Part shown: positions 27,401-35,486 of the stretch, piece by piece
Layout of the letters: every line of letters begins with the position of its first letter
Numbering within the stretch: the first letter of the stretch is position 1
Source: CAYVVT01 sp964454335
GTDB taxonomy: Bacteria > Fidelibacterota > UBA8477 > JABMPR01
Direction of reading: 5' to 3'
DNA: 64,000 nucleotides
Assembly (NCBI GenBank): GCA_964454335.1
Contig: CAYVVT010000017.1
Span: 1-64,000, forward strand
Notes under the pieces: model-generated
Told to the model about the DNA's origin: nothing
Databases searched by the model: none
What the model saw: only the letters and a program-made list of their open reading frames with translations
Position numbers and translations under genes: made by a program

Positions 27401-27626
27401 GATGTTTGCCGATTGGGTCCGTGTCTGGGATGCAGCTGATCTTGAAAATCGCAGCACCGCAGAAATCCTGTTCAAAGATTCTGATAACACCTATTTTGGA
27501 ACGGGGCTGGGTCTGCGTGTCAATCTTGGCATCTTTGTCCTGCGATACGACCTGGCATATGACATGAGCACACGACCGAGGTACTCGGATCCTCAGCACA
27601 TCTGGTCGCTGGGACTTGATTTTTAA
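24495..27626 (+). CDS. Exported metalloprotease - TolB-like propeller - outer-membrane barrel fusion
   Basis: A 1043-residue envelope protein made of three parts. After a signal peptide (about 1-27) an MA-clan peptidase domain carries HHELTHA (about 141-147), the HExxH zinc motif, and LWLTEGYAEY (about 173-182) with the third-ligand glutamate. Residues about 290-600 hold PD40/WD40-like TolB propeller blades (GGKIAFLSDRSG, SWAPNNRHIVFA, RPSWSADGNKIAFISDR). From about 650 to the C-terminus is a BamA/surface-antigen-like beta-barrel ending in an aromatic strand (WSLGLDF). Similar fusions are known as uncharacterised proteins in FCB bacteria. The substrate is unknown. It shares one base with mlaE. 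Confidence 0.85.
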   Translation: MNNMIPYGRLICLLFLGLLVVVQPLEAKFGKNKVQYKTIEWSYLQTPHFDIYFYEGGEHVAQYAADIAEKSYNHIAFQLNWQLSKRISIILYNSHNDFQQTNVTLSYLQEGIGGFTELFKNRVVMPFEGSYEQFRHVLHHELTHAIINDLIYGGNVQSIVSGKMRVNMPLWLTEGYAEYSSLDWDSRADMILRDAAVNGQLPSVDYLNYYMAYKGGQSVLRFIGETYGVERIGELFHEIRRRKNVDQALETSLGMDTEGLTEKWHLAVRRDYWPDIEGRENLESTGQRLTDHAELRNYFNVSPAISPNGGKIAFLSDRSGYADIYVMSADDGRQMNRIVSGQRKADLEELKWLSPGLSWAPNNRHIVFAAKSGDEDALVFFDTQDEKKKIRKLGLDGIFTASWSPNGDDVVFSGIKNGRTDLFLYSIKTRELRPLTSDVFSDSRPSWSADGNKIAFISDRGSILNNGLSPVAEQDVREQVLTHDFMFTDVYVYDLPSGLIQRITNSPGNEDSPVFSSTTNQLAYTSERSGISNIYLYNFDSGEESPLTNIMTGIFQLSWSADDSRLVFSGYEHGGWDIFSMNNPLGEMDKVPDPPLSNYLTRKNLQLDLTYSDTLPDRVSEEKREFEKYVFTGPESYFDTSPVDVAEPIDPSVFQDSSGDYRIRDYKTRFTVDLVDAQAGYSNFFGLQGNAVMVFSDILGNHRILFGFELYKDLQHSDLLLGYDYLANRTNLHAMLFNYPDQYQVYNWVGYYRTEIWTFRQYGGIFGLDYPLSKYSRIEGSVTWLNLYKRVTEAVSLTEVVDLIEPQNSVYMMPSLTWSFDNVLYGSLYPVDGWRMDVGIKASPPFPLAEREFVTLNTDIRRYFKVYNEYSFALRFSAGSSHGPQPEQYLAGGVANWLNYRVEGQYLDRLREYEDLYFSQYVTPIRGAPYFSLVGNHFSAFNAEFRFPFIEYLVLKWPISAVFGNVRGLMFADWVRVWDAADLENRSTAEILFKDSDNTYFGTGLGLRVNLGIFVLRYDLAYDMSTRPRYSDPQHIWSLGLDF

Positions 27627-28399
27627 TGATTCAATTCATTCGCTTCTTCGGGAAGCATACAATCGATTTCATCATGGCCATTGGGCAGATCTTCATTCTG
27701 TTCTGGAAATCGATATTAAACATTCACTACTTCCATAGAGATCGGGTCCTTTACATCCAGCAGATGTACGTCCTGGGTGTGAAAGCCCTTCCTCTGGTGG
27801 CCATCATTGCCAGTTTTGCTGGAGCCGTTTCAGGTTGGCAGGGGGCCTACCAGCTGGAAGATGCTCTGCCCAAGAGCTTCTTCGGACAGATCGTACCCAT
27901 CGGCATCCTGTCCGAGATGGGACCGGTCCTGGTGGCACTGGTACTTGCGGGCCGCAATGGGTCTTCCATCGCAGCCGAGATTGCCACCATGAAGGTCACC
28001 GAGCAGGTGGATGCCTTACAGGCCATGGCCATCAATCCGGTGCGCTACCTGGTGACCCCCCGGGTGTTCAGCATGCTGCTGATGATGCCCGTGCTGATCA
28101 TCGTCGGTGATTTTGTCGCCATCTTCGTTGCAGGTGCCATCGGTGACTGGTTCTTCGACATTAACTTTGCGATGTACTTCAACGCATTCCAATCAGTGTT
28201 CAATGTCTGGCAGGATTTTTTACCCAGTATCTATAAAGGTTTGATCTTCGGCTTATCAGTCGGTCTGGTAAGCTGCTGGGTGGGATTGCATTCTGCCCGG
28301 GGTGCCAGTGGGGTTGGACGAGCAGCCATTAATGCCTTCGTGTACTCCGCTACTCTCGTTCTGATGAGCGACTTCCTCGTGGCAGTGATCGTATACTGA
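27626..28399 (+). CDS. mlaE: MlaE-family ABC transporter permease
   Basis: A 257-residue inner-membrane permease of the MlaE/YrbE family with about five membrane segments. The diagnostic EIATMKVTEQVDALQAM stretch after LAGRNGSSIAAE (about 110-135) is complete. In Gram-negatives this permease works with an ATPase (MlaF) and an MCE protein (MlaD) to move phospholipids between membranes. Neither partner gene is adjacent; the next gene is radA. Its ATG overlaps the stop of the protease/propeller/barrel gene (TAATG), so it is translationally coupled to an outer-membrane protein rather than to its usual partners. Confidence 0.92.
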   Translation: MIQFIRFFGKHTIDFIMAIGQIFILFWKSILNIHYFHRDRVLYIQQMYVLGVKALPLVAIIASFAGAVSGWQGAYQLEDALPKSFFGQIVPIGILSEMGPVLVALVLAGRNGSSIAAEIATMKVTEQVDALQAMAINPVRYLVTPRVFSMLLMMPVLIIVGDFVAIFVAGAIGDWFFDINFAMYFNAFQSVFNVWQDFLPSIYKGLIFGLSVGLVSCWVGLHSARGASGVGRAAINAFVYSATLVLMSDFLVAVIVY

Positions 28400-28421
28400 T
28401 TCTATTCGAAAAAGGAACATA

Positions 28422-29768
28422 ATGGCAAAAACCAGGACGGTATTTGTCTGTGACAATTGTGGTGCGGAGTATCCCAAGTGGGTGGGGAAGTGCAGTGCCT
28501 GCGGTGCCTGGGAGACTATCCGCGAATTTCGACCGTCGAAGTCAAGAGGGCGCCAGGACAGCAGTCCTACCGAGGTTCACGATCTCCGGGACATCGATCG
28601 CAAACGATCGGAGCGGTTGGTTTCAGGACTCAGCGATCTCGATCTCGTCCTGGGGGGTGGACTGGTACCTGCCAGCATTGTGCTTTTTGGCGGGGAGCCC
28701 GGGATCGGGAAGTCAACCCTTCTGCTGCAATTGGCCGGGGCATTGGCGGAAAAGGATGTTCCCAGCCTGTATTTCTCAGGTGAAGAAAGCGCCGAACAAC
28801 TCGCTATGCGCGCCGACCGTCTGGGTATTGACAGTAAGCGGCTGCAGATAGCCAGCGAGGCTTCCATTGAGCGGATGGAAGAGGTCATCAACCGTGTATC
28901 TCCAAACCTGGTGATCGTGGATTCAATACAGACCGCCTTTGTGGAAAGTGCCGAAAACCTGCCAGGGAGTATCGGTCAGGTGCGTGCCTGTGCTAACCAG
29001 CTGCTGCGACTGGCCAAGCAACAGCAGATTACAGTCGTCATGGTAGGCCACATCACCAAGGACGGTTATCTGGCAGGTCCGAAGATGCTGGAGCACCTGG
29101 TGGATACGGTGCTCTACCTCGAAGGTGATCGCCAGCACCAGTTCCGTCTGCTGCGTGCCGTAAAGAATCGATTCGGTGCTACCAATGAGCTGGGTGTGTA
29201 TGAAATGATGAGTACCGGACTGCAACCCGTGGCAAATCCCAGCGAACTCTTTCTTGATCCCAACCGCAAGAACGTCAGCGGTTCTGTGATCGTGTCGGAC
29301 ATGGAAGGTAATCGGACCTTCTTTCTTGAAGTCCAGGCCCTGGTATCTCCGGCCGCATATGGTAATCCCCAGCGCAATGTCACCGGTTTTGATCTCAGAC
29401 GCCTGCAAATGCTGCTGGCTGTCCTGGAGCGCAGGGCCGGACAGCGGGTGGCAACCCAGGATGTCTTCATCAACGCTGTAGGCGGATTGAAACTGGATGA
29501 GCCTGGTGCGGACCTTGGTGTGATCGCAGCCATCGTTTCAAGCATGAAGGACCAGCCCATCAACGCGGAGACCCTGTTGCTTGGAGAAGTCGGCCTGGGT
29601 GGAGAGGTGCGGAGTGTGCAGCACATCCGGCGACGTCTCGAAGAAGCCGTGAAACTGGGCTTTAAACATGCAGCCGTGCCAGCCGGAGATGTCAAACATG
29701 CGAGGGATCTGCAACTGAATGTGATTCCTGTCAACAGTGTCAATGAAGCCATCGATCTTTTATTCTGA
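28422..29768 (+). CDS. radA: DNA repair protein RadA (Sms)
   Basis: A 448-residue RadA. An N-terminal zinc finger (CDNCGAEYPKW, then CSACGAW), a RecA-like core with Walker A GEPGIGKST (about 90-98), the RadA-specific KNRFG motif (VKNRFGATNE) and a C-terminal Lon-like domain (ALLLGEVGLGGEVR-like, seen as ETLLLGEVGLGGEVRSV) are all present. RadA is a helicase-like ATPase that aids branch migration in recombination. AAGGA lies six bases before the ATG. It overlaps tgt by one base (TGATG). Confidence 0.96.
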   Translation: MAKTRTVFVCDNCGAEYPKWVGKCSACGAWETIREFRPSKSRGRQDSSPTEVHDLRDIDRKRSERLVSGLSDLDLVLGGGLVPASIVLFGGEPGIGKSTLLLQLAGALAEKDVPSLYFSGEESAEQLAMRADRLGIDSKRLQIASEASIERMEEVINRVSPNLVIVDSIQTAFVESAENLPGSIGQVRACANQLLRLAKQQQITVVMVGHITKDGYLAGPKMLEHLVDTVLYLEGDRQHQFRLLRAVKNRFGATNELGVYEMMSTGLQPVANPSELFLDPNRKNVSGSVIVSDMEGNRTFFLEVQALVSPAAYGNPQRNVTGFDLRRLQMLLAVLERRAGQRVATQDVFINAVGGLKLDEPGADLGVIAAIVSSMKDQPINAETLLLGEVGLGGEVRSVQHIRRRLEEAVKLGFKHAAVPAGDVKHARDLQLNVIPVNSVNEAIDLLF

Positions 29769-30901
29769 TGCAGATCGCCAATTTAAAGATCTCAAGTGAT
29801 AGTAAAGCCCGAGCGGGAACCCTGGTTAGCGATCATGGCAAGATCCCAACGCCGGTGTTCATGCCCGTAGGCACCGCTGGTTCCGTCAAGGCGCTGGCTC
29901 CACGCGATCTCACCGAGGCACAGGCTGCCATCATCCTTGGCAATACCTACCATCTCCTGTTGAGACCCGGTACCCAGATCATCGAAGCGGCTGGAGGACT
30001 ACACAACTTCATGAGCTGGAAGGGTGCCATGCTCACCGACAGCGGAGGTTACCAGGTTTTTTCGCTGAGTGAGCTGAACAGGATCAGCGAGGAGGGGGTT
30101 ACCTTTCAATCACCGCTGGATGGCAGCCGTTACCAGCTTACCCCGGAAACCAGTATCGACATTCAACGCAGTCTGGGTGCAGATATCATCATGGCTTTTG
30201 ACGAATGTACACCTCATCCAGTCTCTGAGGAGGGAGCCCGGGATTCCATGGATCGTACGCACCGCTGGGAGAAACGCAGTGTGGACCATTTTCGCAAGGG
30301 CAGCAGCCGTTACGATCATGACCAGCATCTTTTCGGCATCGTTCAGGGCAGCATCTATCCTGAGCTCAGACGGCAGAGCGCTGCCCGTATCACTGCCATG
30401 GAGTTCGACGGATACGCCATCGGTGGATTGAGTGTGGGTGAGAGCAAAGATGATATGTACACCATTACGGATGTGGTAACTGATGAACTGCCGGTAGATC
30501 AACCACGCTACCTGATGGGTGTGGGGAAACCTGAGGACCTGGTGACAGCCGTGGGACTGGGTGTGGACATGTTCGACTGTGTGCTACCCACCCGCAATGC
30601 CCGTCATGGCGTACTCTATACCTGGAAGGGCCAGTTATCTGTGAAGGCCGGCCGGGAGAAGGAGCGGTTTGAGCCGGTGGATGAAAATTGCAGCTGCTAT
30701 TGCTGTCAGAATTTCGACCGGGCCTATCTCAGGCATCTACTGCATGCAGGTGAGATCCTGGGTATGCAGCTGGCCTCGATACACAACACCCATTTCTACC
30801 AGGAGTTGATGCGTCGGATGCGTAAACGGATCCTGGAGGACAAGTTCAAGCAGTTCCAGTTCGAATTCTTCCAGAACTACCGATTGGACCAGGACGAATG
30901 A
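29768..30901 (+). CDS. tgt: tRNA-guanine (queuine) transglycosylase
   Basis: A 377-residue bacterial TGT. Visible sites are the general-base Asp in MLTDSGGYQVFSL, the nucleophile Asp in GVDMFDCVLPTRNARHG, the substrate-binding GGLSVGE stretch, and the zinc ligands in the CSCYCC segment plus the later histidine (AGEILG region). It swaps guanine-34 for preQ1 in tRNAs for Asp, Asn, His and Tyr. The one tRNA in this window, tRNA-Asn with anticodon GTT, is among its expected targets. The normal length argues against an archaeal or DpdA-type enzyme. Confidence 0.96.
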   Translation: MQIANLKISSDSKARAGTLVSDHGKIPTPVFMPVGTAGSVKALAPRDLTEAQAAIILGNTYHLLLRPGTQIIEAAGGLHNFMSWKGAMLTDSGGYQVFSLSELNRISEEGVTFQSPLDGSRYQLTPETSIDIQRSLGADIIMAFDECTPHPVSEEGARDSMDRTHRWEKRSVDHFRKGSSRYDHDQHLFGIVQGSIYPELRRQSAARITAMEFDGYAIGGLSVGESKDDMYTITDVVTDELPVDQPRYLMGVGKPEDLVTAVGLGVDMFDCVLPTRNARHGVLYTWKGQLSVKAGREKERFEPVDENCSCYCCQNFDRAYLRHLLHAGEILGMQLASIHNTHFYQELMRRMRKRILEDKFKQFQFEFFQNYRLDQDE

Positions 30902-31629
30902 ATCAGGGATCCCAGATGAAAATGAGCATACCCGGTCCACTGCTGGAGGGTGAGTTCCTGCACCGGCCAAACCGATTTCTCTCCCGGATTCGGCTGAATG
31001 GCAGGGAGGTCTGGTCACATGTCCCTGATCCCGGCCGGCTGAAGGAACTGCTCATTCCTGGCGCGAAGGTCCTTCTGGAAAAGAAGCCAGGCGCCAACCG
31101 CAAGACCAAATACGCAACGGTAATGGTCTATCAGGGAGAAGAGCTGGTTTCCATCAATTCCCTTCTGCCCAACCGCTTCGCACGGTTCTGCATGGATAAC
31201 CAGTTGATCCCGGAACTGCTGGGCTGGCGGGTGAAAAAGGCCGAAGCCAGCTTTGGTGAATCTCGCTTTGACTTCCTGCTTGAAATGGGTTCGCGTCAGA
31301 AAGTGGTGGAGGTCAAATCCGTCACCCTGGTGGAAGATGGCCTGGCCAGGTTTCCGGATGCTGTGACCAGCAGGGGCGCCCGACATGTCAAACATCTTTC
31401 GGAATTGATCAACGAGAAGCGATCAACAGCCGTCCTATTCCTGGTCCAACGTTCAGACGCCAAGCGCTTTGAACCACACTGGGAGAGGGATCCACACTTC
31501 GCTGAGACCCTGGCGGAAGCCGCTGCTGCCGGTGTTGAAGTGCTGGTATATACAGCCAGTCTGAATGAACGCTGGATGGCCCTGGGGAACGCCCTCCCGA
31601 TCAATCTTGAGGCACCTGCCGATGAATAG
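30898..31629 (+). CDS. sfsA: SfsA-family DNA/RNA nuclease-like protein
   Basis: A 243-residue SfsA protein. The N-terminal OB-like part (FLSRIRLNGREVWSHVPDPG) is followed by a nuclease-fold domain with SRFDFLLE and KVVEVKSVTLVEDG, carrying the Asp-(x)-Glu-x-Lys pattern, and then the FPDAVTSRGARHVKHL block. The family was named for sugar-fermentation stimulation, but its true role is unclear and nuclease activity has been suggested from the fold. ATGA overlap with tgt and a further overlap with the following lipoprotein gene show it is internal to an operon. Confidence 0.93.
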   Translation: MNQGSQMKMSIPGPLLEGEFLHRPNRFLSRIRLNGREVWSHVPDPGRLKELLIPGAKVLLEKKPGANRKTKYATVMVYQGEELVSINSLLPNRFARFCMDNQLIPELLGWRVKKAEASFGESRFDFLLEMGSRQKVVEVKSVTLVEDGLARFPDAVTSRGARHVKHLSELINEKRSTAVLFLVQRSDAKRFEPHWERDPHFAETLAEAAAAGVEVLVYTASLNERWMALGNALPINLEAPADE

Positions 31630-33283
31630 GCTGAAGAGCATACTGGCGGCTTGTCTGAGTCTTGTACTCTTGATCACCTGCGCGAATGAAAGGGCCATTT
31701 CCGGGGGACCGGAGGACCTGGAAGCGCCGGAGATCATATTCAGTAAACCCGGCATGGGTTCTACGCAGGTGGATCCAGGTACGGGGATCGAATTACGCTT
31801 CAGCGAACAGATGCTCCGGGAATCGGTAGAGAATGCAGTGGAATTCTGGCCTTATCCACCGGGCGGCTACGAGTTGGAAGCCACCTGGCGCAGTTTGAAG
31901 GTACAGTTCAATAAAGCCCTGCCAGCAGGCGAAACCTTCCTGCTGACACTGGACAAAAGTGCCCAGGATCTGCGACGGAATGGCCTGGCTGAAACCTACA
32001 TTCTGGCCTTCAGCACCGGTGATTCTCTCAATAAAGGTTTACTTACTGGTTTTGTCGAAGGCGGTCAGGACCTGCGCAAACAGGGACAGCTGCTGCTTTA
32101 CCGGGATTATCAGGAAAACGTGGACAGCCTGCGCTCGCGCAGGGCAGATTATGCCTTCCAACCGGATGACAGCGGCCGATTCAGGATGCCCTATCTGGCA
32201 GAACAGAGCTATCTGCTCGTCTATCATTGGGATCGGAACAGGAATAACCAGGTGGATGATGGTGATTATTTTGGTCGCCCTTCCAGTCCAACGGTTTACC
32301 CGACCCTCGCCGCAGAGATGTCCGGATTCGGTATCTGGCCACAACTCGTTCCCAGTACCCAGACCAGTTTGCTGCGTGCGGAACTCCACAAGCCTGATCT
32401 CATCCTGCTCCGTTTCAAAGTGCCCGTTGACGTGGATATGCTTCCGATGCTGGAAGTGAACACCCCGCTGGGTAAGCACCCCCTGAAGGGCGCCACCACT
32501 GTGGAGGAGGATGAATATGGCGCTCTGCTGCACCTGGCGATCCCTATCCAGGATAGCACGGAGGTCTGGGTCAGTCAATTTCAGGATACATCGGGCACCT
32601 TTCTACGAACCGATACCCTTCTGGCCCTTCAGAGTACTCGCGATGACACGACGAATATCGCCCTGATTGAGGTGGAATTCGCCCAGGATAAGGATGGCTA
32701 TCCTGAACCGGAAGAGGGCATTGTATTCAGCTTAAACCATCCGGTGACCCCGGTGGCGGACAGTCTCATCATTCTCCGACAGATCCAACCTGACACAGCT
32801 CTGATCGGGGGCCAGGCGCGGAGTCTTTCTTCTACTCAGATCATCTGGGAACCTGATTCAGCACTTGCAGGCGGAGCTTCCTTTCGCTGGCAGATGGATA
32901 CCCGTCTACTGAATCCCATCTACGCTGAACCTGCTGTCGATTCCGTGCGTGCATCCATCCTGGTGACCGAGCATCCTGATTCTCTGGGCGCATTGATCCT
33001 GACACAGGATCTGGCTGACCTGGTTATCGGCGAGATCCGCAAGCGAGACTATCACAGAGAATTTATGGCGCGCCGCGGCGAGGAGATCAGTCTCACGGAG
33101 CTACCCTCAGGATACTATCAACTCAGGGCCTTCGCCGATCTGAACGGGAACAGGCAATACGATGCGGGTGGACGCGAGATGGGTCACGCGGCGGAACCAT
33201 TCTGGATTTACCCTGAGCCTGTGAGGGTGAGGGCACGCTGGGATCTTGATATTGGTACTTGGAGATTGGGGATTGAGGATTGA
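31622..33283 (+). CDS. Lipoprotein with N-terminal Ig-like (Big_5/SbsA) domain
   Basis: A 553-residue lipoprotein. The signal peptide ends at LLITC/AN (cysteine near residue 20). It continues with GGPEDLEAPEIIF, the usual start of FCB-group Big_5/SbsA Ig-like lipoproteins, and an Ig-like domain to about residue 125. The middle repeats beta-rich segments, and the C-terminal part has YYQLRAFADLNGNRQYDAGG, a DUF/Ig-like ending seen in these proteins. The start at 31622 overlaps the sfsA stop and gives the signal peptide directly. Its last codons (after about 33242) are written by a seven-base tandem repeat, so the true C-terminus may vary. Function unknown; probably cell-surface. Confidence 0.85.
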   Translation: MNRLKSILAACLSLVLLITCANERAISGGPEDLEAPEIIFSKPGMGSTQVDPGTGIELRFSEQMLRESVENAVEFWPYPPGGYELEATWRSLKVQFNKALPAGETFLLTLDKSAQDLRRNGLAETYILAFSTGDSLNKGLLTGFVEGGQDLRKQGQLLLYRDYQENVDSLRSRRADYAFQPDDSGRFRMPYLAEQSYLLVYHWDRNRNNQVDDGDYFGRPSSPTVYPTLAAEMSGFGIWPQLVPSTQTSLLRAELHKPDLILLRFKVPVDVDMLPMLEVNTPLGKHPLKGATTVEEDEYGALLHLAIPIQDSTEVWVSQFQDTSGTFLRTDTLLALQSTRDDTTNIALIEVEFAQDKDGYPEPEEGIVFSLNHPVTPVADSLIILRQIQPDTALIGGQARSLSSTQIIWEPDSALAGGASFRWQMDTRLLNPIYAEPAVDSVRASILVTEHPDSLGALILTQDLADLVIGEIRKRDYHREFMARRGEEISLTELPSGYYQLRAFADLNGNRQYDAGGREMGHAAEPFWIYPEPVRVRARWDLDIGTWRLGIED

Positions 33284-33297
33284 GGATTGAGAATTGG
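33242..33297. repeat. Heptamer tandem repeat array at the lipoprotein 3' end
   Basis: Eight seven-base units: GATCTTG, ATATTGG, TACTTGG, AGATTGG, three exact GGATTGA copies (33270-33290) and GAATTGG. The array includes the last 14 codons and stop of the Ig-like lipoprotein and part of the leader of dapF. Seven is not a multiple of three, so a gain or loss of one unit would shift the reading frame. Confidence 0.85.
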
Positions 33298-33335
33298 ATC
33301 CCACAGTAGACGGGGGAGGTTTGGAAAGAACGGCA

Positions 33336-34094
33336 ATGGAATTCTATAAATATCAGGCAGCCGGTAACGATTTCATTATTCTCGAAGATGGGGAGGCACT
33401 GCTCTCGTTCGATACGGCTCAGGTACGAAACCTCTGTCACCGCCAGTTCGGCATCGGGGCGGATGGCATCATCCTGTTGCAGGGATCGAAGGATCACCAG
33501 TTCAATGTGGTACATTACAATGCTGACGGCAGTCGTGCTGAGATGTGCGGCAATGGTGTTCGCGCAGTGACTGCCTTTGCCCGTAGGCAATGGGATATCC
33601 CCCTTGAGGGCAGTTTTGAGATCGACGATGGCCCCCATCGTTACGATATCCGTGACGAGGGCATCTGGGTGGAGATCCTGGCCAATCCTGAGATCACAAT
33701 GCTGGAACAGGATGGGGAGCCCATGGGCTGTCTCGATTCAGGTGTCCCACACGCCGTCCTTGTGGTAACGCAGTTTGATCCAATGCTGATAAATGATCTT
33801 GGCGTGAGCTTGAACGAGGATGAGCGCTTTCCCAGAGGTACGAACGTTAATTTTGTCAAACTTGACGGACCTGAATTCCAGGTACGGACCTACGAACGCG
33901 GCGTGAACGCTGAAACTCTGGCCTGTGGGACCGGCGCTACGGCAACGGCACTTTACCTGCATGCCAGGGAAGGTGCTGAATGGCCCATCAGGATGAGATT
34001 TCCAGGTGGGGAACTGATGGTGGATAAACGCCAAAATGGATATTGGCTCACCGGTCCGGTGGAATTAGTTTTCACGGGCTCACTGATTGACTGA
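33336..34094 (+). CDS. dapF: Diaminopimelate epimerase
   Basis: A 252-residue DapF. The two catalytic cysteines sit in AEMCGNGVRA and LACGTGATATA, the classical pair. YQAAGNDFIIL at the N-terminus and RTYERGVNAETLACG complete the family signature. It converts LL- to meso-diaminopimelate for lysine and peptidoglycan synthesis. The ATG at 33336, preceded by GGAAAG, gives the standard N-terminus; an upstream in-frame ATG at 33294 adds 14 residues translated from the repeat region and is not preferred. Confidence 0.95.
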   Translation: MEFYKYQAAGNDFIILEDGEALLSFDTAQVRNLCHRQFGIGADGIILLQGSKDHQFNVVHYNADGSRAEMCGNGVRAVTAFARRQWDIPLEGSFEIDDGPHRYDIRDEGIWVEILANPEITMLEQDGEPMGCLDSGVPHAVLVVTQFDPMLINDLGVSLNEDERFPRGTNVNFVKLDGPEFQVRTYERGVNAETLACGTGATATALYLHAREGAEWPIRMRFPGGELMVDKRQNGYWLTGPVELVFTGSLID

Positions 34095-34128
34095 ACGTCC
34101 TGAATCACAGAGAAAGCCGAGGATAAGA

Positions 34129-35199
34129 ATGTCTTTTTATGCCGTGATCATGGCAGGGGGAGTTGGTAAGCGTTTTTGGCCGCAGAGCCGCCGCGAAACG
34201 CCCAAGCAACTCCTGCATATCACCGGTCAGGCCAGCATGCTGCGTCTGACTGTGGACAGATTGAAACTCCTGGCTCCAGAGAGCAACATACTCATCATTA
34301 CCAATGGTGACCAGGAGGAAGGGATCCGGGAGGAGATCCAGGAACTGCCGGAGGAAAACATCCTCATTGAACCAGAAGGGAAGAATACAGCCCCGGCCAT
34401 CGGTCTGGCGGCACTGCACATCGCCAGCCGTGATCCAGAAGCCATTATGGGGGTATTTCCTGCCGATCATCACATCAGTGACGTGGACGCGTTCAAAAGT
34501 TATATGCAATATGGAATTGAGGCTGCCGAAACATATCGTGGACTTGTCACTTTCGGTGTCGTACCAACCCGGCCGGCCACCGGGTACGGCTACATCCAGT
34601 TCCATGATCAGGCGAAGCCCGAACAGCCGATTTTCGCGGTGCGGACCTTTGCTGAGAAACCTGATTACGAAACGGCCCAGGCATTCCTGCGCAGCGGTGA
34701 TTTCCTGTGGAACAGCGGCATGTTCGTCTGGCGTGTGGATGTTATTCTCAAGGCCTTTCAGGTCCATCTTGAAGAGATCCATCACAGTCTGGATATCATG
34801 CGTGAAGCCATGGGCAAACCTGTATGGGACTCCGTGCTCACCTATGAATGGGCGACACTGAGGAGTGTTTCCATCGATTATGGGATTATGGAGAAGGCCG
34901 ACAATGTATTTGTGGTGAAAGTTGATTTTAACTGGAGCGATGTGGGTTCCTGGGATGCCGTTCATGCTCTCATGCCCAAGGATGACCGTGGAAATGTCAG
35001 TGACGGGGATGTCCATTTCTTTGACAGCCATTACAATCTGGTCTACAGCGAAGACAAGCATATCACACTGTTGGGCGTGGATAATCTGGTGGTCATCGAA
35101 ACAGCGGACGCTCTGCTCATCGTTCCAAAGGGACAATCCGAGCGGGTGAAAGAGATCGTGGACCATTATGAAAAGAAGAAAAGAACCGACCTGATCTGA
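34129..35199 (+). CDS. manC: Mannose-1-phosphate guanylyltransferase
   Basis: A 356-residue GDP-mannose pyrophosphorylase without the C-terminal isomerase domain. Motifs are the nucleotide-binding MAGGVGKRFWPQSRRETPKQ (about 7-26), FPADHHI, FAEKP, WNSGMFVW, VDFNWSDVGSW and a C-terminal segment ending near the LIVPKG strand. It makes GDP-mannose for surface glycans. GAGG precedes the ATG at 34129; an upstream TTG start is less likely. It follows dapF with a 34-base gap and touches the next small gene by one base. Confidence 0.94.
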   Translation: MSFYAVIMAGGVGKRFWPQSRRETPKQLLHITGQASMLRLTVDRLKLLAPESNILIITNGDQEEGIREEIQELPEENILIEPEGKNTAPAIGLAALHIASRDPEAIMGVFPADHHISDVDAFKSYMQYGIEAAETYRGLVTFGVVPTRPATGYGYIQFHDQAKPEQPIFAVRTFAEKPDYETAQAFLRSGDFLWNSGMFVWRVDVILKAFQVHLEEIHHSLDIMREAMGKPVWDSVLTYEWATLRSVSIDYGIMEKADNVFVVKVDFNWSDVGSWDAVHALMPKDDRGNVSDGDVHFFDSHYNLVYSEDKHITLLGVDNLVVIETADALLIVPKGQSERVKEIVDHYEKKKRTDLI

Positions 35200-35486
35200 T
35201 GAAAGCTGAACGTATCCGTGAGGAATTTGAATTGCTGGCGGCACGTCTGAACTACAGCGTGCGCTACGAAAAAGGGGATTTTCGGGGAGATACCTGCCGC
35301 ATCAATGATGAGCGGGTGATCATCATCAATAAACAGATCCCTATAGAGCACCAGAATTATGCGTTTTCCAGGATCTTTGCCCGGGAGGATCTGTCTACCA
35401 TCTCGATCCTGCCGTTCCTGCGTGATATGATCGTCGAGGTAGGCGGAACCGCCCTCGATATCGAGTCAGGAGAGGGCCATGCGTAA
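35199..35486 (+). CDS. Small protein of unknown function
   Basis: A 95-residue soluble protein that I do not recognise. Its sequence (LNYSVRYEKGDFRGDTCRIN, then NDERVIIINKQIPIEHQNY) suggests an alpha/beta fold with no membrane segment or signal peptide. It is coding because its start overlaps the manC stop by one base and its end overlaps the phosphatase start by eight bases, and its codon use matches its neighbours. It may be a conserved FCB protein without annotation. No function is assigned. Confidence 0.75.
   Translation: MKAERIREEFELLAARLNYSVRYEKGDFRGDTCRINDERVIIINKQIPIEHQNYAFSRIFAREDLSTISILPFLRDMIVEVGGTALDIESGEGHA

Noticed and set aside
34105..35244. Long minus-strand open frame (379 codons) opposite manC
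   Set aside because: It lies fully antisense to a gene with complete catalytic motifs and shows no domain of its own.
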